Positions 50,127 to 56,939 of a stretch of 56,939 bases of DNA are shown one piece after another. A model generated the notes under the pieces. It saw only the letters and a program-made list of their open reading frames with translations, ran no database searches and had not been told where the DNA came from. A program made the translations under genes and the position numbers. Source of the DNA: Prochlorococcus sp. AG-676-P15-1 (GTDB lineage Bacteria > Cyanobacteriota > Cyanobacteriia > PCC-6307 > Cyanobiaceae); contig QCUF01000004.1 in assembly GCA_003210825.1 (NCBI GenBank), positions 1 through 56,939 on the forward strand, in the 5' to 3' direction. Within the stretch, counting starts at the first letter, position 1, and every line of letters starts with the position of its first letter.

Positions 50127-51548
50127 TCAGTTAAAATTTAAAACTCCAATAGAGGGTGTGTCTTCAAGAAGCATATATAGATAATTATTTTTTAATTTTA
50201 AATCTCTTATCCTTTCTCCAACCTCTAGTCTTTTGAGATTTTTCATAAGCCCCTCATCTGTTAATGTGAAAAAATAAAGTGATTTATCTTTTAATGAGCT
50301 GACGGCATAGTTACCCTTATTGATTTTAACAATTTCTGAAATACCAATAGATGGAACAAACGATTTAAGTGGCTCAAGAAAACCATATTTAGAATGAGAT
50401 TTGTGAAGAGGATATTTTTCATATTTCTTTTTATTTTTTTCAATCCTGCCTCCATAATGTTCTCCGGCAGATGCTATTGGCCATCCAAAATTATAAACTT
50501 CACTTCTTTTTTTATTAATTCCTGTCAATATATTAATCTCATCCCCTCCTTTTGGTCCGTGTTCAGTTGACAATAAGAAATTATTTTCTTTATCTAGATA
50601 TAAACCTTGTGGATTTCTATGCCCCATGGAAATAATTTTGTATTCTCCATTTTTTAAATTAATTTTAATTAATTTTCCATTAACGCTATTTATATCTTGA
50701 GCGAGATATCTACTTCTATAGTCTCCTGTTGAAAATATGATATTACTATCATCAAAAGGTACCAATCTGCCTCCAGCTTGGACTGCTTGGAATTCTCCAT
50801 CTACGTTTTTTTCCTCGTGAATACATTCTTTTGAAGAAAATAATTTTTTGAAATTTAAATTTTCATAATTTAATTTGCCCGAAAGTACACTTGTGTTCCA
50901 ACAATTGCTACTTATCTCTTCTGAATAAGAAATATATATATTGTCTTTGAAAATCAATAAATCTTTAATAGAGAATTTTTGAGATATTTTAAATTGTTTC
51001 AAATTTATAAATTCATCAATATTATTTTTTATTTGTTTAAAGTTAACTTCGTTTGAAGGGAAATCTTCACTAAATGCTAATAAGCCTTTAGAAGAAACAA
51101 TAATCAAGTCATCTGCATTAAAATCAATGTAACCAGTGCCAGGAAAGTCTTGGTATATTCCACTATAGAAACCTGAAGTTAATTTATATTTTTCTAGGTT
51201 GACATTATTTAATATCGTTAGATTTGGTTCTAATAATTTAATTGTACTTTTAACTGTTTCAATATCTGTACCACTATTTTTTTTATATACTTCTAGCTCA
51301 GCTAAAAGAGGTGATAATGATTTTATGGTCTTATATAACTTTGAATTTGACTCTGAAAGATTATCAATTAATCTGTATGGAAAAATGTATTTTTTGATAA
51401 ATGCTTTTTGATCAGGACTTGGACCCAAAAAAACATATAATTTTAAATATGTTTTATTTACGAAATCTTTATTTGAAAAAAAATAACTAGATAAGCCGAT
51501 GATAATGCCTATTAATAATGATATGTTAACTTTTTTGGAATTATTCAT
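50127..51548 (-). CDS. PQQ-type glucose/sorbosone dehydrogenase-like protein
   Basis: Predicted exported beta-propeller of the soluble glucose/sorbosone dehydrogenase family. I chose ATG 51548 (473 residues), which gives a signal-anchor (about residues 9-27); the open frame extends to 51614. Propeller signatures include VQAGGRLVPFDDSNIIFSTG, SMGHRNPQGLYLD, LLSTEHGPKGGDEIN and VYNFGWPIASAGEHYGG. Whether it binds PQQ or is catalytically active cannot be decided. It is divergent from ispF. Confidence 0.8.
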   Translation of the reverse strand: MNNSKKVNISLLIGIIIGLSSYFFSNKDFVNKTYLKLYVFLGPSPDQKAFIKKYIFPYRLIDNLSESNSKLYKTIKSLSPLLAELEVYKKNSGTDIETVKSTIKLLEPNLTILNNVNLEKYKLTSGFYSGIYQDFPGTGYIDFNADDLIIVSSKGLLAFSEDFPSNEVNFKQIKNNIDEFINLKQFKISQKFSIKDLLIFKDNIYISYSEEISSNCWNTSVLSGKLNYENLNFKKLFSSKECIHEEKNVDGEFQAVQAGGRLVPFDDSNIIFSTGDYRSRYLAQDINSVNGKLIKINLKNGEYKIISMGHRNPQGLYLDKENNFLLSTEHGPKGGDEINILTGINKKRSEVYNFGWPIASAGEHYGGRIEKNKKKYEKYPLHKSHSKYGFLEPLKSFVPSIGISEIVKINKGNYAVSSLKDKSLYFFTLTDEGLMKNLKRLEVGERIRDLKLKNNYLYMLLEDTPSIGVLNFN

Positions 51549-51701
51549 AATTCGATAATAGCAAATCAAAAATTTAAACAATGGTTCTCTTTTTGTTAGA
51601 ATGAAATCAAACAAAAGTAAAAATTATCAACAAATATCAAGCAAAATATCCATTAATTAAAATGCATTTATTTTTTAATATGGTGCAAAAACCTTTTTGA
51701 T

Positions 51702-52205
51702 ATGAATAAAAAACCTCCAAAATTCAGAATAGGTAATGGTTATGACATTCATCGATTATTAGAGGGTAGGAATTTAATAATTGGAGGGATAAAATTACAT
51801 CATCCTGATAATTTAGGTCTTGATGGACATAGTGATGCAGATGTTCTTATTCACTCAATAATGGATGCATTATTAGGAGCCCTCTCACTTGGAGATATTG
51901 GAAAATATTTTCCTCCTTCTGATCAAAAATGGAAAAATGCAGATAGTTTATTATTGTTAGCTAAAGTTATTGAATTAATAAGAAAGCAAGGATGGGAAGT
52001 AAATAATATTGATAGTGTTATCGTGGCAGAAAGGCCAAAGATCAAACCTTATGTTGAACTAATGAAAAAAAATATTTCTGATACTTTGCAAATAGATGAT
52101 TGTTTTATAGGAATTAAAGCAACCACAAATGAAAAGTTAGGGCCTGAGGGTAGAGAAGAAGGTATAAGTTGTCACTCAGTTGTATTACTTGAGAAAAAAG
52201 AATGA
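51702..52205 (+). CDS. ispF: 2-C-methyl-D-erythritol 2,4-cyclodiphosphate synthase
   Basis: Step of the MEP isoprenoid pathway that feeds carotenoids, chlorophyll phytol and quinones. It has 167 residues. The metal-binding segments [39 protein letters not shown] and LGDIGKYFP are all typical, and a C-terminal [16 protein letters not shown] is present. Its stop overlaps the next start as ATGA, so it heads a coupled trio with the small exported protein and larB. Confidence 0.97.
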   Translation: MNKKPPKFRIGNGYDIHRLLEGRNLIIGGIKLHHPDNLGLDGHSDADVLIHSIMDALLGALSLGDIGKYFPPSDQKWKNADSLLLLAKVIELIRKQGWEVNNIDSVIVAERPKIKPYVELMKKNISDTLQIDDCFIGIKATTNEKLGPEGREEGISCHSVVLLEKKE

Positions 52206-52648
52206 AAATAAACTTTATAATTAAAGACAAAATAAAAACACTTTCTTTTTTGTTTATTTGTCTATTCGTTTTTCTTCTTCAAATCAATTCTTCAATCCTT
52301 AACGCTATACCCATGGATAATGATCAAAGTGGACTCGTCACAGAAGAATTGAGACTTAAAATTCCTTCTAAGTTTAAAAAAATATGGCTTCAGGCTGAAA
52401 AAGAAGTTTGGGAGCCTTGGTTATCTATTCAAGATGGTTTTTTGGGTAGACAAATATTTTGGGATAAAGAAAAAGAAGAAGCTTTAATATTGGTAAATTG
52501 GGAAAATAAAAAACTATGGAAAAGTATATCAATGAACGAAGTAAATGAGGTGCAAGAAAAATTTGAAGAAAACGTTAAAACATCTTTGAATACAAACGTT
52601 AACCCCTTTGAATTAATTTATGAAGGAGAGTTAGTAAAACAAGGATGA
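52202..52648 (+). CDS. Small exported protein (TIGR03792-like)
   Basis: Function unknown. It has 148 residues: a basic N-terminus and an export helix (about residues 13-34, [13 protein letters not shown]), then a soluble domain. [20 protein letters not shown] and [16 protein letters not shown] resemble cyanobacterial family TIGR03792, an antibiotic-synthesis-monooxygenase-like fold, from memory. It overlaps ispF and larB by four bases at each end (ATGA), which implies translational coupling. Confidence 0.7.
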   Translation: MKINFIIKDKIKTLSFLFICLFVFLLQINSSILNAIPMDNDQSGLVTEELRLKIPSKFKKIWLQAEKEVWEPWLSIQDGFLGRQIFWDKEKEEALILVNWENKKLWKSISMNEVNEVQEKFEENVKTSLNTNVNPFELIYEGELVKQG

Positions 52649-53301
52649 ATTTAGATATTAGGTTTGACTTCCAGAGAAGAGAAAGAATTGGACTTATTGA
52701 AGCGATTTGGGGTGCAGATAAAAGTATAGATCAATTAAAGAGAGTGTCTAAAGAAGTCTTAGAAAAAAAAGAAGTAGTTTTTATTACTCGCATTGATAAA
52801 GAAAAAGCTAGGCCTTTATTAGATATGTATGAAGATGCAATATTCTATGAAGAAGCAAATTGTCTCAGAATTGGGGAGAGTCTTAAAAAAATCTCTACTG
52901 AAAAAAAAGTTGCAATAATCTCAGGAGGTTCTAGTGATTTAGCTGTAACACTTGAAGCTAAATTCTCCCTTGAAATCTACGGAGTGAGCTGTCAATCTTT
53001 TATAGATGTAGGAGTAGCAGGTCTTCATCGTTTATTAAACCAGATAGATGAAATTAATAAATTTGATGTTCTTATAGTTTGTGCGGGAATGGAAGGAGCA
53101 CTAGCAACTGTCATTGGAGGCTTATTACCTCAACCTATAATAGCAGTGCCGGTTTCAGTAGGTTATGGAGTTAGTAAAAATGGAGAAACTGCTTTAAATA
53201 GTATGTTATCGAGTTGCGCACCTGGGATTTCGGTTATGAATATAGATAATGGTTATGGAGCGGCAATGGCTGCGCTAAGAATTATAAAAAGGATTACCTA
53301 A
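52645..53301 (+). CDS. larB: LarB-like nickel-pincer cofactor protein
   Basis: Carboxylase/hydrolase related to PurE. In lactobacilli it starts synthesis of the nickel-pincer nucleotide of lactate racemase. It has 218 residues. An N-terminal helical part has IRFDFQRRERIGLIEAIWGA. A PurE-like domain has AIISGGSSDLAVTLEA, VDVGVAGLHRL and VCAGMEGALATVIGGLLPQP. LarC, LarE and a racemase are not in the window, so its role here is open. Confidence 0.9.
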   Translation: MNLDIRFDFQRRERIGLIEAIWGADKSIDQLKRVSKEVLEKKEVVFITRIDKEKARPLLDMYEDAIFYEEANCLRIGESLKKISTEKKVAIISGGSSDLAVTLEAKFSLEIYGVSCQSFIDVGVAGLHRLLNQIDEINKFDVLIVCAGMEGALATVIGGLLPQPIIAVPVSVGYGVSKNGETALNSMLSSCAPGISVMNIDNGYGAAMAALRIIKRIT

Positions 53302-53308
53302 AGGTATA

Positions 53309-53440
53309 TTATTTTTTTTCTATTTCCAATAAATTCTCTATCCATAAGTTTAGTTGTTTAGAAAGAATTCCTTCTTCACGCATTCTTATAGCCTTAACAA
53401 CAACACTCGTATTTATCCACTCTGGATATCTTTTGGTCAT
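53309..53440 (-). CDS. 43-residue ORF, unknown function
   Basis: Short minus-strand ORF from ATG 53440, starting MTKRYPEWINTSVVVKAIRM. It is basic in its first half and ends in LNLWIENLLEIEKK. The composition is protein-like and helical. It fills part of an otherwise empty gap after larB. Not recognised; comparison with related genomes would decide. Confidence 0.5.
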   Translation of the reverse strand: MTKRYPEWINTSVVVKAIRMREEGILSKQLNLWIENLLEIEKK

Positions 53441-53506
53441 TTATTTAACTTACATTAATTATAATTTGATATAAATTTCTCTAAAAACAAGCTCTAAGTA
53501 ACAAAA

Positions 53507-53674
53507 TTAATTTATTATGTTCGATTTGGTACCTAATCTTGATAATTCTGAGGAAGTATCATCACCTTCCACATTTTTTAATCTTTCTATTAATTCGCAT
53601 AAATCTTTTTGGGCTAATTCACCATTTGGTTCCCATTTCAAAGATCTTGAATTTTGATTTAGGTTTTCTTTCAT
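53507..53674 (-). CDS. 55-residue ORF, unknown function
   Basis: Short minus-strand ORF from ATG 53674, starting MKENLNQNSRSLKWEPNGEL. An acidic helical middle follows (AQKDLCELIERLKNVEGDD), and the end is Ser/Leu-rich. It has no membrane helix or signal peptide. Reading-frame composition looks coding. Not recognised. With the previous ORF it fills the 485-base gap between larB and thiS. Confidence 0.55.
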   Translation of the reverse strand: MKENLNQNSRSLKWEPNGELAQKDLCELIERLKNVEGDDTSSELSRLGTKSNIIN

Positions 53675-53786
53675 TTCTAAACTGAAGTAATAAGAATATA
53701 AAATGAAAAAATTAAAAATTGGGTTATTGTTTCAAGCTTAAAGTTAAAAAAGTATGAAGATTTCCGAATTTCTACTATTTAGTAAA

Positions 53787-53996
53787 TTATCCGCCTCCAA
53801 CAATAGATACGATTTCTAGCCGGTCTCCTTCTTTAATTATTTCACTATCCCATTTTTTTGAGTTGATAATTAGCTCATTTACTTCAACCACCACAGTATT
53901 TTGCTTATATCCTAGGAATTCTAAAGTGCTTGAAAGTAAAGCCTTTTCATTACCTAATTCTATTTTTTTTTCTTGACCGTTTACTCTAATCTTCAT
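53787..53996 (-). CDS. thiS: Thiamine sulfur-carrier protein ThiS
   Basis: Ubiquitin-like sulfur carrier that supplies sulfur for the thiazole ring of thiamine. It has 69 residues, beginning MKIRVNGQEKKIELGNEKAL. The essential C-terminal Gly-Gly occurs in IVSIVGGG, which carries one extra Gly. The 5' end overlaps the 3' end of thiE by 11 bases, suggesting coupling within a thiamine operon. Confidence 0.93.
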   Translation of the reverse strand: MKIRVNGQEKKIELGNEKALLSSTLEFLGYKQNTVVVEVNELIINSKKWDSEIIKEGDRLEIVSIVGGG

Positions 53997-55041
53997 GGGA
54001 TAATTCTTTTATAATAATGATAGCTTCCTCTTTTGGATCTTCTGAATTTAGCAGCCCAGAAACTATTGCAACCTTACTAATCCCATGATTTTTTAAAGAA
54101 GAGATATTTAATTTATTAATTCCTCCTATGGCAAAACAAGGTATATTTATATCTTTTGTTAAGGCCTTAATTTTCTCTACACCGAGAGGTTCTTTATTCT
54201 TCTTTGTTAAGGTTGGAAAAACTGGCCCGACTCCAATGTAATCGCATTCATCTTTTACAGCCTTATTGATATCAGTTAAATTGTTGGCTGAAACGCCAAT
54301 AATTTTTGAGGCACCAAGTAATTTTCTTACTGTTTTTATATCGAGGTCGTCTTGACCAAGATGAACACCATCTGCATTTGATGCAAGTGCTATATCTAAT
54401 CTGTCATTAACGATGAATAAAGAATTATATTTCTTACATAAGTTGTTTATTTCAATTGCCTCTTTGAGATGATCTTTATCATTACCTTCTTTAAATCTAT
54501 GCTGAATTATTTTTACCCCTCCTAACAATATTTTTTCAATTATTTCTAATAAGTTTTCTCTTTGGTCTGTTATCGAATATAAATTGTTTTTACTAATTAT
54601 TAATTGGGCTCTCTTACGAGTATTGAAATTTAAAAGTTCAATTTCTAAAGTGTAAATTTCATATCTAATTTCGGAAGCTATTTTAGAAAGTTTATAATTA
54701 TGAAACCTTGAAAATTCCTCAATAACTCTTAGAGCTTCTTGAACCCTTGCAGAATTAGAACTTATTATTTTAGAGGAGCTATTCCTGTTGATTTGTTCAA
54801 CATGAGATAATCCTTTGCATTGATCTTCAATATGGTTTCTTGATAATTTATAAATTTCCAAATGATTCTTACCTAATATTTGTCTGAAGTTTTTTATTTT
54901 TATAACATAATCTTCATTACCTAAAGCAAATCTGGCCCAGTCTTCTAAAACCCTCAGACCTTCTCTTGCTCTATCCAGATTAGCATCAATAATTTGAGAT
55001 ATTCGTAAATCTTCAGGTTGAATTATGTTTGGATTTTTCAT
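53986..55041 (-). CDS. thiE: Thiamine phosphate synthase, extended cyanobacterial form
   Basis: Joins the pyrimidine and thiazole parts of thiamine. It has 351 residues, longer than the usual ~210. An N-terminal helical domain (about residues 1-140; DLRISQIIDANLDRAREGLR) precedes the ThiE barrel. Barrel motifs are GGVKIIQHRFKEGN, FIVNDRLDIALASNADGVHL, GQDDLD, YIGVGPVFPTLTKK and PCFAIGGIN. The fused N-terminal domain is typical of cyanobacteria. It sits between ribF and thiS on one strand. Confidence 0.94.
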   Translation of the reverse strand: MKNPNIIQPEDLRISQIIDANLDRAREGLRVLEDWARFALGNEDYVIKIKNFRQILGKNHLEIYKLSRNHIEDQCKGLSHVEQINRNSSSKIISSNSARVQEALRVIEEFSRFHNYKLSKIASEIRYEIYTLEIELLNFNTRKRAQLIISKNNLYSITDQRENLLEIIEKILLGGVKIIQHRFKEGNDKDHLKEAIEINNLCKKYNSLFIVNDRLDIALASNADGVHLGQDDLDIKTVRKLLGASKIIGVSANNLTDINKAVKDECDYIGVGPVFPTLTKKNKEPLGVEKIKALTKDINIPCFAIGGINKLNISSLKNHGISKVAIVSGLLNSEDPKEEAIIIIKELSHED

Positions 55042-55049
55042 ATATAAAT

Positions 55050-55973
55050 TTATTTATTATGCTTACTAAGTATTTTTAATGCATTTTTTCTGTCTTTTGA
55101 AATTTGATTGGAGAGTTGATCAATATTTTGAAACTTGATTTGAGATCTAATCTTCTCAATAGGTTCTACTGATAAATTTAGCCCATATAGGTTGATATCT
55201 TTATTAATTAAATGAACTTCAACAGCAGAGGGCAAGAGAGGATCAATAGTTGGTTGAGAACCGAGATTCATAACAGAGGCAATTTTATTGGAAGAATTGT
55301 TTATGGTAGACCAGGCTGCATAGACTCCTTCGCCAGGTAAAAATTTTCTTCCATCTATTTCAAGATTTGCTGTAGGAAATCCTAGGCTCTTTCCAATACC
55401 TTTTCCTTCAACTACTTTTCCTTTAAAACTGTATGGCCTATTAAGTATTTTAAAAGCATTCTTTAAATCACTTTTATGTAATAAATCTCTTACTCTGCTG
55501 CTGCTTATTCTTCCTTCATTATCCTCTAAAATTGAAATGATTTTTAGTTTTATATCCAAATCTTTAGTGGCAAGTTTAATTGTATTAATATCTCCACTTC
55601 TTTTAAAGCCAAATCTAAAATTAGCCCCTACTGAAATACTTTTTGCTTGTAATTGATTGATCAAAATATTTTTAATAAAGTTCTCAGCACTTAATTTAGA
55701 AAGTTGCTTGTTAAAGGGAATTAGAACTAATTGTTCTATGCCAAGATCTTCAAGGATAGGGAGCTTTTCCTCTGGTAGATCAAGTCTAAGACGAGTTTCC
55801 TTGTATAATACTTCTCTTGGATGTGGCCAAAAACTTGCGATTGTGGGTGTGTAATTATTTTCTTTTACAACACTTTCTATTAATTTTCTATGACCCGCGT
55901 GTAAACCATCAAAACTACCAATAGCTATTGAGGTAGGCTGCTTAACTTCAGATGGTGATATTAAAGAGATCAC
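55050..55973 (-). CDS. ribF: Bifunctional riboflavin kinase/FAD synthetase
   Basis: Converts riboflavin to FMN and FAD. It has 307 residues. The N-terminal nucleotidyltransferase domain has AIGSFDGLHAGHRKLIES and NGANFRFGFKRSGD-like VGANFRFGFKRSGD; an ISSSRVRDLL segment closes it. The riboflavin kinase domain (about 180-300) has GKGIGKSLGFPTANLEIDGR. The start is GTG 55973. thiE follows after eight bases. Confidence 0.95.
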   Translation of the reverse strand: MISLISPSEVKQPTSIAIGSFDGLHAGHRKLIESVVKENNYTPTIASFWPHPREVLYKETRLRLDLPEEKLPILEDLGIEQLVLIPFNKQLSKLSAENFIKNILINQLQAKSISVGANFRFGFKRSGDINTIKLATKDLDIKLKIISILEDNEGRISSSRVRDLLHKSDLKNAFKILNRPYSFKGKVVEGKGIGKSLGFPTANLEIDGRKFLPGEGVYAAWSTINNSSNKIASVMNLGSQPTIDPLLPSAVEVHLINKDINLYGLNLSVEPIEKIRSQIKFQNIDQLSNQISKDRKNALKILSKHNK

Positions 55974-56040
55974 AAGATAACGTGCAATTTTATGATTTTG
56001 ATGGCAGATTTGAATAGATCATAGTTATTCAATCAAATGA

Positions 56041-56574
56041 ATGTCTGACAAAATTGATTTTCAGTCGCTTTCATTTGGAATGCGGCGCATTGGCTGGATA
56101 CGCTTTTGGATTCAATCCATTTTAGGTGTTGTAGTAACAGCTGTTTTGTTTTTTTCAAATGTTGTAAATAAAAGCGAAGGACAGCTGAGTTTGACTCCGG
56201 GTCTATCACTTACAACAATTTCTTTGATTTTACTACTTTTTAGTTTGTGGCAAGGTTGGTTAATAGTCCGAACTGGCAGAGCAATTGCAAGTAATGCTAG
56301 ACCCTCTAGAGGGCAAACAAGCAAATTAATAAAAAGAGGCTTAATAAATGATTTGTTAGGGATTTTGTTTGGCTTAATTGGATATCAAGCACTTATGGGT
56401 GCACTTTTTATACAGGCTTCCTCTCAAACAACTGGCCAACTTATTACTGCGTCATCTGATATACCTATTACTGGTCTTGAGATTTTATCAGTACTAAGTA
56501 ATACACAAGTTATCGCCGCTCATTTCTTTGGACTTTGCTTCTCTTTATGGTTGCTAAGAAGCATTTATAAATGA
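56041..56574 (+). CDS. DUF3611 family membrane protein
   Basis: Conserved membrane protein of cyanobacteria and plastids, function unknown. It has 177 residues. Four hydrophobic segments are visible, starting [20 protein letters not shown] (about residues 13-32). The family name is from memory, based on the [11 protein letters not shown] opening. The last 21 bases overlap the convergent surE. Confidence 0.82.
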   Translation: MSDKIDFQSLSFGMRRIGWIRFWIQSILGVVVTAVLFFSNVVNKSEGQLSLTPGLSLTTISLILLLFSLWQGWLIVRTGRAIASNARPSRGQTSKLIKRGLINDLLGILFGLIGYQALMGALFIQASSQTTGQLITASSDIPITGLEILSVLSNTQVIAAHFFGLCFSLWLLRSIYK

Positions 56575-56939
56575 AGTATTGATTTTTGGCAACACATCTA
56601 AACTTCCTCTCCAAAATAAGTCTGGTTCTACTGGTGTAAGAGAAATTTTATTTTCTTGTATTTGAGAGACATCACTAGGCCAATTCTTAGGGCCATCACC
56701 TTTTGATTTAAGATCTAAAACAGCCTCACCTGCCAACCAATAATAATCATCGCCTCTTGGATCTTCCCTTTTAGAAAATTGGTTTTTATATTTTCGGATT
56801 GATAATCTTGTCCAGGATAATTCCTTAATTTTATTTCTTTCACACGGAGGTATGTTCAAGTTCAAAAGAAGAGACTTTGGCCAACGACCCTTTATTGCTT
56901 GTTCAGCAATATTCATTGAGATTTCACTAGCAAATTCAA
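56554..56939 (-). CDS. surE: 5'-nucleotidase SurE (5' part outside window)
   Basis: Metal-dependent nucleoside monophosphatase/phosphatase. Only the C-terminal part is visible (about 128 residues); the frame runs off the right edge, and the ATG at 56916 is internal. [20 protein letters not shown], then [13 protein letters not shown] and [20 protein letters not shown] match the SurE C-terminal region. The catalytic N-terminal residues lie outside the window. Confidence 0.88.
   Translation of the reverse strand, partial: EFASEISMNIAEQAIKGRWPKSLLLNLNIPPCERNKIKELSWTRLSIRKYKNQFSKREDPRGDDYYWLAGEAVLDLKSKGDGPKNWPSDVSQIQENKISLTPVEPDLFWRGSLDVLPKINTSFINAS

Overview
The window is a compact, AT-rich (about 30% G+C by eye) stretch of a marine picocyanobacterial chromosome. 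It is most likely Prochlorococcus of a high-light-adapted clade. The reasons are the low G+C, very short intergenic gaps, a nickel superoxide dismutase locus, a high-light-inducible (Hli) protein, the ClpP/ClpR pair, Ftn2/ZipN, a type-II sigma factor, and conserved cyanobacterial families (DUF3086, DUF3119, DUF3611, MlaE/Ycf63). I see no IS element, prophage, CRISPR array or toxin-antitoxin module. This is core-genome backbone with a few small accessory patches.

Layout. 1-5924: end of tyrS, pyrF, plsY, then DUF3086, DUF3119, an MlaE-like permease and a GPH-type sugar:cation symporter. 5986-8999: tRNA-Gly, a GlgX-type debranching enzyme, a roughly 630-base gap without a supported gene, and the HU protein with a clear terminator. 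9142-10546: five small proteins (secreted or membrane) ending with an Hli-like protein. 10604-15161: cobD, ilvC, clpP, clpR and a PIN-TRAM membrane protein. 15260-22459: hemW, panB, the SRP RNA gene, ftsZ with an apparent frameshift, ftsQ, a small membrane protein, ddl, miaB and tRNA-His. 22595-27725: an amidohydrolase and an FAD oxidase on one strand, then folC, argD and tRNA-Leu on the other.

28004-32992: two tiny overlapping membrane-protein ORFs, murA, a SpoU-type RNA methyltransferase, a dihydrolipoamide dehydrogenase and trpC. 33052-34539: the nickel SOD locus (putative metal permease, SodX, SodN). 34614-41646: FKBP isomerase, lnt, mnmA, NAD(P)HX repair enzyme, group-2 sigma factor and pdhA. 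41796-49805: ftn2, ffh, rpsP, a PhoH-like ATPase, a BI-1 family membrane protein, a hypothetical protein, era and trmD. 50127-56939: a glucose/sorbosone-dehydrogenase-like beta-propeller, ispF, a small exported protein, larB, two unlisted short ORFs, thiS, thiE, ribF, DUF3611 and the 3' part of surE.

Functional links visible here: envelope growth and division (murA, ddl, ftsQ, ftsZ, ftn2, plsY, lnt), protein targeting (SRP RNA and Ffh both in the window), cofactor synthesis (panB, ribF, thiE, thiS, folC, cobD, hemW) and the E1-alpha and E3 subunits of pyruvate dehydrogenase at separate places. Convergent genes often touch or overlap at their 3' ends.

The points most worth checking are: an apparent one-base frameshift in a nine-G tract of ftsZ; two genes (sodX and the SpoU methyltransferase) whose conserved N-termini lie upstream of any ATG/GTG/TTG codon; and several very short ORFs that automatic callers can miss. 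I did not find convincing evidence of an undescribed multi-gene system.
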